The notes under the pieces were generated by a model, which saw only the letters and a list, made by a program, of their open reading frames with translations, was not told the origin of the DNA and did not search any database. A stretch of 11,859 nucleotides of DNA from Pseudomonadota bacterium (lineage in GTDB: Bacteria; Pseudomonadota; Alphaproteobacteria; Acetobacterales; Acetobacteraceae): NCBI GenBank assembly GCA_021784255.1, contig JAJXSZ010000062.1:1-11859 (forward strand), in the 5' to 3' direction. Shown one piece after another: positions 4,825 through 11,859 of the stretch. Positions within the stretch are counted from its first letter, which is position 1. Each line of letters opens with the position of its first letter. The position numbers and the translations under genes were made by a program.

Positions 4825-6099
4825 ATGCGATCGGTACTGTCTGGAATTCTACTCGCCACCGCGGCGGCGGCCTGGGCCCTGCCGGGCGCCGCCCACGCCG
4901 CGACCCGCGACATCCGCGTCCAGTGCTACTCGGACGGTAACGAGTGCCCGGTGACGCGCGACCTCGCCACCGCCTTCATGAAGTCGCATCCCGACATCAA
5001 GGTCACGATCGACGAAGTCCCCTACTCGGCGATCCTGCAGAGCCTGCCGGTGCAACTCGCCGCCGGCAAGGGCCCGGACATCGCCCGCGTCACCCTGTTC
5101 GGCAACTACTCGCAGTATTTCCTCGACCTGCGCCCCTACCTCAAGGACGCGAAATTCTGGGAAACCGCCTTCGGCCCAACGCTGGACTGGATGCGCAAGG
5201 GCCCCGCCGACCACGGCATCTATGGGCTGATGACACAGCTCACTGTCACCGCCCCGCTGGTGGACAAGACGCTGTTCGAGCAGGCCAAGGTCCCGCTCCC
5301 CGGCCCCAAGGCCACCTGGGATGACTGGGCGAAGGCCGTCGCCAAGGTCGCCAAGGCCACCGGCACCCCGGCCGGCATGGCCTGGGACCGCTCCGGCCAT
5401 CGCTTCGCCGGCCCCGCGATCTCCTATGGCGCGCGCTATTTCGACGCCAAGGGCAACCCCGCCGTCGTCGATGCCGGCTTCAAGGCCATGGCCCAGCGCT
5501 TCTATCACTGGAACCTCGACGGCACGGTGCTGAAATCCACCTGGGCCGGCCAGGCCACCGGCTACAAGGACGCGTTCAACGAGTTCGCGAACGGCAAGAT
5601 CGTCATGTACTACTCGGGTTCGTGGCAGCTCAACCGGCTGCTCAAGCTCGGCAACGCCTTCGACTGGGTCATCGCCGCCAATCCCTGCGGCCCCGCCGCC
5701 TGCTCCGGCATGCCCGGCGGCGCGGCCTTCGTCGCCTTCAAGGAGACGAAGCACCCGCACGCGGTCGCCGCCTTCCTCGACTTCCTGGCACAGCCCGCGA
5801 ACTACCGGACGTTCGCCGAGCGCACCAACAACATCCCCGCCGAACTGCCGCTGCAGAAGCAGGCGCTCAACTACACCATGCCCGCGGCGGGCAAGGCCGC
5901 GCTCGCCGCCCTGCTGCACGATGCGGCGACCCTTTCGCCGATTGCCTACCACCTGCAGGGCTATCGCTTCGCCGGTGCCATCTTCGGCGCCACCGCGGAC
6001 CGCATCGGCCAGGCGATCGCGGGCTCGATGACGCTGGACCAGGCCTACCAGCGCATCACCCAGGACATCGCCACCGCGCTCGCCACCGCCAAGAAGTGA
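4825..6099 (+). CDS. ABC transporter substrate-binding protein (extracellular solute-binding family 1)
   Basis: This 424-residue periplasmic binding protein feeds the importer encoded directly downstream. The signal peptide spans residues 1 to about 26 (MRSVLSGILLATAAAAWALP, then an AHAA cleavage region). The mature N-terminus, RDIRVQCYSDGNECPVTRDLATAFMKSHPDIKV, is the first beta-alpha unit of the cluster B/MalE-like fold, followed by the typical LPVQLAAGKGPDIARV (75-90). GKIVMYYSGSW (257-267) and GGAAFVAFKETKHPHAVAAFLDFLA (298-322) are the usual later family segments. Four cysteines occur in two close pairs, C34/C41 and C288/C293, suitable for periplasmic disulfides. The ATG at 4825 follows GGAGG at 5 nt and starts at the signal peptide; the longer upstream frame lacks support. 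The neighbours suggest a sugar, oligosaccharide or glycosylated substrate, but the ligand cannot be named. Confidence 0.95.
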   Translation: MRSVLSGILLATAAAAWALPGAAHAATRDIRVQCYSDGNECPVTRDLATAFMKSHPDIKVTIDEVPYSAILQSLPVQLAAGKGPDIARVTLFGNYSQYFLDLRPYLKDAKFWETAFGPTLDWMRKGPADHGIYGLMTQLTVTAPLVDKTLFEQAKVPLPGPKATWDDWAKAVAKVAKATGTPAGMAWDRSGHRFAGPAISYGARYFDAKGNPAVVDAGFKAMAQRFYHWNLDGTVLKSTWAGQATGYKDAFNEFANGKIVMYYSGSWQLNRLLKLGNAFDWVIAANPCGPAACSGMPGGAAFVAFKETKHPHAVAAFLDFLAQPANYRTFAERTNNIPAELPLQKQALNYTMPAAGKAALAALLHDAATLSPIAYHLQGYRFAGAIFGATADRIGQAIAGSMTLDQAYQRITQDIATALATAKK

Positions 6100-6118
6100 C
6101 CGCGCGCGCCTCCGGCAG

Positions 6119-6148
6119 AGCGCTGCGCCGCGCCCCCGGCGCAGCGTT
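6119..6148 (+). promoter_or_regulatory. Intercistronic stem-loop between binding-protein and permease genes
   Basis: CGCTGCGCCG (6121-6130) pairs perfectly with CGGCGCAGCG (6137-6146) around a 6-nt loop, and G-U and A-U pairs extend it to 6119-6148. There is no U-run, so it is unlikely to be a full terminator. Such hairpins after malE-like genes are known to stabilise or partly attenuate the message, giving more binding protein than permease. Confidence 0.6.
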
Positions 6149-6169
6149 CGGGAGCGCGATGAACCTGCT

Positions 6170-6174
6170 GGAGG
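6170..6174 (+). promoter_or_regulatory. Ribosome binding site favouring the permease start at 6180
   Basis: GGAGG lies 5 nt upstream of the ATG at 6180, the same layout as for the binding-protein gene. An alternative ATG at 6159, seven codons earlier, has GGGAG (6150-6154) at only 4 nt. Confidence 0.55.
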
Positions 6175-6179
6175 CGCCG

Positions 6180-7097
6180 ATGCGCCTCGCGCAGAAGCAC
6201 CTGCGGGGCGGGCGCATCGGCTGGGTGTTCGTCACCCCCAATCTCAGTGTCTTCGGCCTGTTCACGTTCCTGCCGATCGTCATCGACCTCATCTACGCGG
6301 TGACCGGCGGCAACCAGCTCTTCCCCGCCCAGCGCCCCTATGTCGGCACCGCCAATTTCCAGGCGTTGCTCGCCTGCCGGAATTATCTCGATCCCAACAC
6401 GTGCACGCGCGACCTGTTCTGGCACGGCATCTACAACACCGCCGAGTTCGTGGTGCTGCAGGTCGGCTTCATGGTCGGCCTCAGCCTGGCGACCGCGCTG
6501 GCGCTGAACCGCCCGGGCCGCGCGCGCGGCTTCTTCCGCGCCGTGTTCTTCTATCCGGTTCTGCTCTCGCCCGTCGTCGTCGCACTGATCTGGAAATGGG
6601 TGCTGCAGCGCTACGGCGTGCTCAACGCTGGGCTCGGCGCGCTCGGCCTCGCGCCGCATGACTGGCTGCTGAACTCGAGCACCGCCTTCTTCTGGTCGGT
6701 CTTCGTCAGCATCTGGGCGCATATGGGCTTCTACACGCTGATCCTGCTCGCCGGCCTGCAGGCGATCCCGCGCGACGTCTACGAGGCGGCGGCGATGGAC
6801 GCGACCCCGCCCTGGCGGCGCTTCCGCCGCGTCACCCTGCCGCTGCTGATGCCAAGCCTGCTCGTCGTGCTGGTCCTCGCCCTGATCCGCGCGGTGCAGA
6901 TCTTCGATGAGGTCTATGTGCTCACCGGCGGCGGCCCAGGCACGTCGACGACCTTCCTGGTGCAGTTCATCTACCAGACCGGCTTCGCCCAGCAGGTGCG
7001 GGAATACGGCATGGCCGCGGCCGCCTCGCTGCTGCTCGCCGCCGTGCTGATGGCGCTCACCGTCCTGCAACTGCGCGTCACGAGGCCAAGGAAATGA
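6180..7097 (+). CDS. Carbohydrate ABC transporter permease, MalF/UgpA-like
   Basis: This is one of the two inner-membrane subunits of the importer, with 305 residues from the chosen ATG (312 from the ATG at 6159). Six hydrophobic segments fit the binding-protein-dependent transport fold, beginning with GWVFVTPNLSVFGLFTFLPIVIDLIYA (14-40). The cytoplasmic EAA loop that contacts the ATPase is at about 202-221 (EAAAMDATPPWRRFRRVTLP); the usually conserved Gly after the Asp is Ala. The C-terminal part contains the MalF-type FDEVYVLTGGGPGTSTTFLVQF (242-263). A modest extracytoplasmic region after helix 1 (about 43-85) includes C66 and C75. The stop overlaps the next start in ATGA (7094-7097), so translation is coupled. 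Larger open frames starting upstream are read-through of another frame of the binding-protein gene. Confidence 0.93.
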   Translation: MRLAQKHLRGGRIGWVFVTPNLSVFGLFTFLPIVIDLIYAVTGGNQLFPAQRPYVGTANFQALLACRNYLDPNTCTRDLFWHGIYNTAEFVVLQVGFMVGLSLATALALNRPGRARGFFRAVFFYPVLLSPVVVALIWKWVLQRYGVLNAGLGALGLAPHDWLLNSSTAFFWSVFVSIWAHMGFYTLILLAGLQAIPRDVYEAAAMDATPPWRRFRRVTLPLLMPSLLVVLVLALIRAVQIFDEVYVLTGGGPGTSTTFLVQFIYQTGFAQQVREYGMAAAASLLLAAVLMALTVLQLRVTRPRK

Positions 7098-8142
7098 GCC
7101 GTCTCGCCACGATGCTGACGGCGCGGCGCGGCCGCCTCGCGCGCGACTGGACCGACTGGGCATCGCTCGCCTACCTGCTGCTCGGCGTGCTGGTGATGTT
7201 CCTGCCGGTGGTGTGGCTGTTCGCCAGCTCGCTCAAGACCGACCAGGCGCTCAACGCCTTCCCGCCCACCCTGCTGCCCTGGCAGCCGGCGCAGGTCGCC
7301 GTCCCCGGCCATGCCGGCACGCTGCCGCTGATGCGCGTCACCGCCGGCCGGTTCGCAGGCGAACGCCTCGCGGAGCTGCGCCATATCGGCCTGGTCGCGC
7401 AGCTGCTGGACCCCGCGCGGCCGGGGCCGGTCCTGCACATCCCGGTCCGCGACCTCAAGCCGGTGCTGCACCTGCACGCTTCCTGGTCGAACTTCACCGA
7501 CCTCGTCCGGCGCTTCAACTTCCTCGGCTATTTCTGGAACTCGGTGCTGATCACCACGCTCGCCACGCTCATCACTCTGCTGATCAACTCGATGGCCGCC
7601 TTCGCGCTCTCCAAATATCGTTTCGCCGGCCGCGATGCCGTGTTCGGCCTGATGCTGGCGACACTGATGGTCCCGCCGACGATCGTGCTGGTGCCGAATT
7701 TCCTCATCGCCGCCCGCCTCGACCTCGTGAACTCGCTCTGGGGCGTGATCTGGCCCGGCGTCGCAACACCCACCGGCGTGTTCCTGCTACGCCAATACAT
7801 GCTGACCATCCCCGACGACCTGATCGAGGCGGCGCGCATGGACAACGCCTCGGAGTGGCGCATCTACTGGCGCATCGTCCTGCCGCTCTCCACCCCGGCG
7901 CTCGGCGTGCTCGCCATCTTTTCGGTGATGTGGCGGTGGAACGACTTCCTCTGGCCGATGGTGGTGCTCAACCGCTCCAGCGCCTTCACGCTGCCGCTGG
8001 CGCTGTTCTCCTTCCAGGGCGACCTGCAGACGCAATGGCACTACCTGCTGGCGATGACCGTGCTCACGCTGCTGCCGGTGACCGTCATCTTTCTGTTCCT
8101 GCAACGATCGATCACCCAGGGCATCGCCTCGGCCGGCGTGAA

Positions 8143-8146
<4 letters not shown>
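7094..8146 (+). CDS. Carbohydrate ABC transporter permease, MalG/UgpE-like, with long extracytoplasmic insert
   Basis: This is the second inner-membrane subunit, 350 residues long, whereas MalG/UgpE-type proteins are usually about 275-300. Helix 1 (about 24-46) ends in the typical FASSLKTDQ (43-51), and FPPTLLPW follows. In most relatives a short link then leads to the next helix. Here roughly 80 polar residues (about 65-144, including LPLMRVTAGRFAGERLAE and GPVLHIPVRDLKPVLHLHAS) intervene before FLGYFWNSVLITT (143-155). The EAA loop is at 245-264 (EAARMDNASEWRIYWRIVLP), with Asn in place of the usual Gly. The C-terminal half, with WRWNDFLWPMVVLN (280-293), is normal. The gene overlaps both neighbours by 3-4 bp and has AAGGA upstream of its ATG. 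The insert may face the binding protein, but its role is unknown. Confidence 0.93.
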
Positions 8147-9240
<1,094 letters not shown>

Positions 9241-9324
9241 TCCACGACCGGGCGTGCCCGAGACCCGCCGAGCCTCGCCGCACCACCGCGCCCGCCGCAG
9301 CCCGGCCATGAACGCGCCGTCGGT

Positions 9325-9353
9325 TTGACGCTGCGGCGCAAGCGGCCGATCCT
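9325..9353 (+). promoter_or_regulatory. Weak candidate promoter for the DUF2161-M81 gene pair
   Basis: TTGACG (9325-9330) matches the -35 at five of six bases. GATCCT (9348-9353), 17 bp later, is a poor -10. If used, it would start transcription about 24 nt before the GTG start at 9384. Otherwise the pair may be read through from the ABC operon. Confidence 0.22.
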
Positions 9354-9383
9354 GCGACCTACCCGTCGGGAGATCAGGTCGTC

Positions 9384-10163
9384 GTGGCGAAGGCCGGAGC
9401 CGAAACGGCACTCTACGCGCCGGTGAAGCGTTTCCTCGAATCGCTCGGCTTCGAGGCCAAGGGCGAAATCCGCGGCTGCGACGTCGTGGCGTTGCGCGCC
9501 GGCGCACCTGACGATGGACGCGCCGGCGCACCTGACGATGGACGCGCCGGCGCACCTGACGATGGACGCGCCGGCGCACCTGGCGATGGGCGCGCGCTCG
9601 CACGCGGCCCGGAGGTCGTCATCGCTGAACTCAAGCGCAGCCTCACGCTCGAACTCGTGCTGCAGGCCGTGGACCGCACCCAGCTCGCCGACGAAGTGTG
9701 GATGGCCATCCCCACCGCCCGCCGTGCCCCGGACAAGCGGGCGCTGCGCCTGTGCCGGCTGCTCGGCCTTGGCCTGCTCTCGGTGGGGGCGCGCGGCGGC
9801 GTCGCCGTGCTGATCGAGCCAGGCCCCTACCAGCCGCGCCGCAACACCAGGCGGCGCAGCGCCCTCGTCGTCGAGTTCCAGCGCCGCCAGGGCGACCCCA
9901 CTCAGGGCGGCTCGACGCGCAAGCCGATCATGACCGCCTACCGCCAGGCGGCGCTCGCCTGCGCAGCCGCGCTGCGCGAGGGGCCGCTGCGCCCGCGCGA
10001 CCTGCGCAGCGTCGCCGACAATGCGCCGGCCATTCTCGCCCGCAACGTCTATGGCTGGTTCCGCCGCGAGCGGCCCGGCCTCTATGCGCTGGCTCCCGCC
10101 GGGCACGCAGCGCTCGCCGCCTTCCCCGACAAGGAGACCGCTCCATGGGCTACCGCATCCTGA
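9384..10163 (+). CDS. DUF2161-like protein, PD-(D/E)XK-type nuclease fold, with internal repeats
   Basis: This 259-residue protein resembles the DUF2161 family, whose N-terminus (here ETALYAPVKRFLESLGFEAKGEIRGCDVVAL) and following VVIAELK carry a PD-(D/E)XK-like pattern. The candidate catalytic residues are D33 in GCDVV and E82/K84 in AELK; Q94 in LVLQAVDR is a usual companion. Family members normally have a short loop between these motifs. Here four tandem RAGAPDDG-type octapeptides (residues 38-69) are inserted exactly there. The C-terminal third (about 178-245, KPIMTAYRQAALACAAALREG to LYALAPAG) looks like a winged-helix segment: RPRDLRSVADNAPAILARNVYGWFRR. A nuclease-like or DNA-binding role is inferred, not shown. 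GTG at 9384 gives the family-like N-terminus but has only a modest Shine-Dalgarno. The last 19 bp overlap the M81 gene, implying co-expression. Confidence 0.82.
   Translation: MAKAGAETALYAPVKRFLESLGFEAKGEIRGCDVVALRAGAPDDGRAGAPDDGRAGAPDDGRAGAPGDGRALARGPEVVIAELKRSLTLELVLQAVDRTQLADEVWMAIPTARRAPDKRALRLCRLLGLGLLSVGARGGVAVLIEPGPYQPRRNTRRRSALVVEFQRRQGDPTQGGSTRKPIMTAYRQAALACAAALREGPLRPRDLRSVADNAPAILARNVYGWFRRERPGLYALAPAGHAALAAFPDKETAPWATAS
9495..9590. repeat. Four in-frame 24-bp tandem repeats inside the DUF2161 gene
   Basis: Units at 9495-9518, 9519-9542 and 9543-9566 are identical over 24 bp. The fourth (9567-9590) has two base changes, and a few bases of a fifth follow. Each unit encodes RAGAPDDG (RAGAPGDG in the fourth). 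Because 24 is a multiple of three, gain or loss of units keeps the reading frame. Confidence 0.97.
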
Positions 10164-11626
10164 CGGGCCAGATCGCCCACGAAACGAACACCTTCAGCAA
10201 GGTCGCCACCACGCTCGAGCATTTCCGCGCCGGGACGTTGTTGCTAGGCAACGAAATTCCGGCGGCGCGCCGCGGCACCCGCACCGCGCTCGGCGCCGCT
10301 TTCGAGGCTGCGGAGAAATTCGGCTGGACCCTCTCGTACCCTCTTGCCGCCGCCGCCAACCCCTCCGGCACTGTCGCCGGCGAGACCTTCGAGCAGCTCT
10401 CCGCCTGGCTCGTCGCCGGCGCCGAGGGCTGCGACGGCGCACTGATCGATCTGCACGGCGCGATGGTCGCCGAAGGCTGCGAGGACGCGGAAGGCGAGAT
10501 TCTTGCACGCCTGCGCAGGGTCCTGGGTGCCGAGGCCCCGATCGTCGTGACGCTCGATCTGCATGGCAACATCACGCAACGAATGGCCGACAACGCCAGC
10601 GCGCTGATCGCCGTGCGCACCTACCCTCATATCGACTACTACGAACGCACCTGGCAGGGAGCGAACCTGCTCGACCGCGCGCTGCGCGGCGAGATCCATC
10701 CGCGGACCGTCATCGCCAGGCGCCCGATGCTGCGCGGGCTCGACGGCGGACGCACCCAGACCGGCCCGATGCGCGAGCTGATCGACCGTGGCGAGGCGCT
10801 GGAAGCGGCCGGCAAGGCGCTCGTCGTCAGCGTCTGCGCCGGCTTCACCGCCGCCGACATCCACGACATCGGCCCCTCGGTCACCGTCACCGCCGACGGC
10901 GACACTACCGGGGCGCGGCGCATCGCCGAGGAGTTCATGACCTACGCCTGGCAGACCCGCGACTTCGTCTCGGTCCACCACGCCACGATCGCCGACGCGG
11001 TGGCGCGCGCCAAGGTCGGCCAGCTCCACACCGAGAAGCCGCTCGTGCTCGCCGACGTCACCGACAATCCCGGCAGCGGCCATTACGGTGATACAACGAA
11101 CCTGCTGCGCGCGATGATCGCCGCCGAGCTCGAGAACGCCGCTTTCTATGCTATCTTCGACCCCGAGGCCGTGCTCGCCGCGGCAAAAATCGGTGCTGGC
11201 AGCAAGGGCCGCATCCGCCTCGGCGGCAGGCACGACCCCGAAGCGGGCGGCGGCCCGCTCGATCTTGATGCCCGGATCGTCTCGCTCACCGATGGCAGCT
11301 TCCAGTGCTTCGGCCCGATGGGCGGCGGCGTCTGGCGCAGCTATGGGCCGAGCGCCCTGCTGCGCGTCGGCGGCGTTTCGATCGCCGTCATCTCCCGTAA
11401 CGGCCAGGCGAACGACCTCGCCCAGCTCATCTCGCTCGGCGTCGATCCGCTCCGGTGCGCCACCATCGCGGTCAAGTCGAACCACCATTTCCGCGCCGCC
11501 TTCGAGCCGATCGCGCGCGAGGTGGTCACGGTCAATGGCGGCGGGCTCGGGGCCGCGATCCTCGCGCGCATGGACTACCGCCACGTCCGCCGCCCGATCT
11601 GGCCGCTCGACGAGATCGAACCCTGA
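10145..11626 (+). CDS. M81 family metallopeptidase (MlrC-like)
   Basis: This cytoplasmic protein of 493 residues belongs to the M81/MlrC family (DUF1485 plus the MlrC C-terminal domain), named after the enzyme that finishes microcystin breakdown; most members act on unknown peptides or amides. The N-terminal metal-site pattern is complete: AHETNTFS (11-18), ALIDLHGAMV (99-108), VTLDLHGNIT (135-144) and VRTYPHIDYYER (157-168). By analogy with MlrC, D138, H140 and H162 would hold zinc, with E13 and H104 nearby. The C-terminal domain shows VLADVTDNPGSGHYGDTTNLLRAM (301-324), ISRNGQANDLAQLISLGVDP (416-435) and KSNHHFRAAFEPIA (444-457). The ATG at 10145 follows AAGGAG (10131-10136) at 8 nt and lies inside the end of the DUF2161 gene. 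No mlrA, B or D is present, so microcystin as substrate is not supported. No signal peptide is seen. Confidence 0.94.
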   Translation: MGYRILTGQIAHETNTFSKVATTLEHFRAGTLLLGNEIPAARRGTRTALGAAFEAAEKFGWTLSYPLAAAANPSGTVAGETFEQLSAWLVAGAEGCDGALIDLHGAMVAEGCEDAEGEILARLRRVLGAEAPIVVTLDLHGNITQRMADNASALIAVRTYPHIDYYERTWQGANLLDRALRGEIHPRTVIARRPMLRGLDGGRTQTGPMRELIDRGEALEAAGKALVVSVCAGFTAADIHDIGPSVTVTADGDTTGARRIAEEFMTYAWQTRDFVSVHHATIADAVARAKVGQLHTEKPLVLADVTDNPGSGHYGDTTNLLRAMIAAELENAAFYAIFDPEAVLAAAKIGAGSKGRIRLGGRHDPEAGGGPLDLDARIVSLTDGSFQCFGPMGGGVWRSYGPSALLRVGGVSIAVISRNGQANDLAQLISLGVDPLRCATIAVKSNHHFRAAFEPIAREVVTVNGGGLGAAILARMDYRHVRRPIWPLDEIEP

Positions 11627-11645
11627 CCGCCGCCACCGGGCGCCG

Positions 11646-11774
11646 CTAGAGCAATATCCGGCCAGATCGGATCATCTGGCCGGATTTCTTGCTCCAGGAA
11701 ACTTCGAGCCCGGAGCAACGTGTCGCCGGTCTGTCTGCGCCGGACAGGCTCAGGCGGATCGGAAGTTGCTCTAG
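11646..11774. repeat. 129-bp palindromic element with 9-bp terminal inverted repeats, MITE-like
   Basis: The element starts with CTAGAGCAA (11646-11654) and ends with its exact complement TTGCTCTAG (11766-11774). The left third is a long near-perfect hairpin; the right part contains a further GAGCAA copy (11713-11718) and smaller G/C inverted repeats. CTAG at both edges may be part of the repeat or a 4-bp target duplication. It sits between two convergent genes, encodes no protein, and has the look of a dispersed non-autonomous or extragenic palindromic repeat. Copy number cannot be judged from one window. Confidence 0.65.
11649..11694. terminator. Long hairpin acting as terminator between convergent genes
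   Basis: GAGCAA, one unpaired base, and ATCCGGCCAGAT (11656-11667) pair with ATCTGGCCGGAT (11674-11685) and, after three bases, TTGCTC (11689-11694). The 12-bp core is perfect with a 6-nt loop. TTTCTT follows the core on the plus strand, giving a fair intrinsic terminator 22 bp after the M81 stop. The near-symmetry allows function in both directions. Confidence 0.55.
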
Positions 11775-11859
11775 GAACCCCGCAGGAACTGCGCCGTGGT
11801 CAGATAGTAATTGCGCGCCGTCGCATTCACCTGCCGCTCGCCGAGCGCCGTCAGGGCGG
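11771..11859 (-). CDS. C-terminal fragment of a minus-strand gene, possibly an alkylsulfatase-like MBL hydrolase
   Basis: The last 28 codons and TAG stop of a gene entering from the right edge are visible; the fragment is cut by the window. The peptide ends ALTALGERQVNATARNYYLTTAQFLRGS, and nearly all its codons end in G or C like the other genes here. The stretch ARNYYLTTAQFLR resembles the WRNFYLTGAQELR-type segment of alkylsulfatase-like metallo-beta-lactamase-fold proteins, but 28 residues cannot settle this. The stop codon is formed by the CTAG of the adjacent repeat element, so the element defines the gene's end. Confidence 0.5.
   Translation of the reverse strand, partial: ALTALGERQVNATARNYYLTTAQFLRGS

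Noticed and set aside
7213..8142. In-frame extension upstream of the ATPase gene
   Set aside because: It is an alternative frame of the MalG-like permease; the ATGA overlap at 8143 gives the standard MalK N-terminus.
9495..9590. CRISPR array
   Set aside because: The 24-bp units are directly adjacent with no spacers and encode a protein repeat; the 17-bp array at 3701-3819 fails for the same lack of spacers.
10145..11626. Microcystin-degrading enzyme
   Set aside because: Only MlrC family similarity is present; mlrA, mlrB and mlrD are absent and most M81 members have unknown substrates.

Overview
The window is chromosomal DNA from a GC-rich Gram-negative bacterium, most likely an alphaproteobacterium and possibly a member of the Acetobacteraceae. 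This rests on the strong G/C third-position bias, the pairing of yajC with a DUF815-type ATPase and an NDUFAF6-like squalene/phytoene synthase homologue, an Fe-type superoxide dismutase, a PEP-CTERM surface protein, and a palindromic GAGCAA-type intergenic repeat. The family placement is inference. No rRNA, tRNA, CRISPR array, integrase or complete insertion sequence was seen.

Positions 1-2527 are housekeeping genes. They are the 5' part of a squalene/phytoene synthase-like gene (minus), sodB (plus, divergent from it), yajC (minus, convergent with sodB, with a hairpin terminator between them), and a DUF815-type AAA ATPase gene (plus, divergent from yajC).

Positions 2528-4633 hold two exported proteins. 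The first is a PEP-CTERM protein behind a good promoter candidate. It is followed directly by an array of seven 17-bp tandem units, which begins at its stop codon, and then by a strong terminator. The second, on the minus strand, is a small secreted protein of DUF1080/concanavalin-like type with its own promoter candidate.

Positions 4634-9240 are a complete carbohydrate-type (MalEFGK/CUT1-like) ABC importer operon: binding protein, two permeases and ATPase. The last three genes overlap by 3-4 bp. A stem-loop without a U-tract separates the binding-protein gene from the permeases, as in many such operons. The second permease has an unusually long extracytoplasmic stretch after its first membrane helix.

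Positions 9384-11626 hold a DUF2161-type protein with a PD-(D/E)XK-like motif set, overlapping an M81 (MlrC-like) metallopeptidase gene by 19 bp. The DUF2161 gene carries four in-frame 24-bp repeats exactly between its two putative catalytic motifs. The importer and the peptidase may form an uptake-and-hydrolysis module, but no substrate can be named from sequence.

The window ends with a 129-bp palindromic element bounded by 9-bp inverted repeats, CTAGAGCAA and TTGCTCTAG. Its right end supplies the stop codon of a convergent minus-strand gene cut by the window edge. No stretch above 300 bp lacks a gene. The longest gaps are 2528-2803 (promoter plus a possible terminator) and 3701-3985 (tandem repeat, terminator, then nothing recognisable after about 3890).
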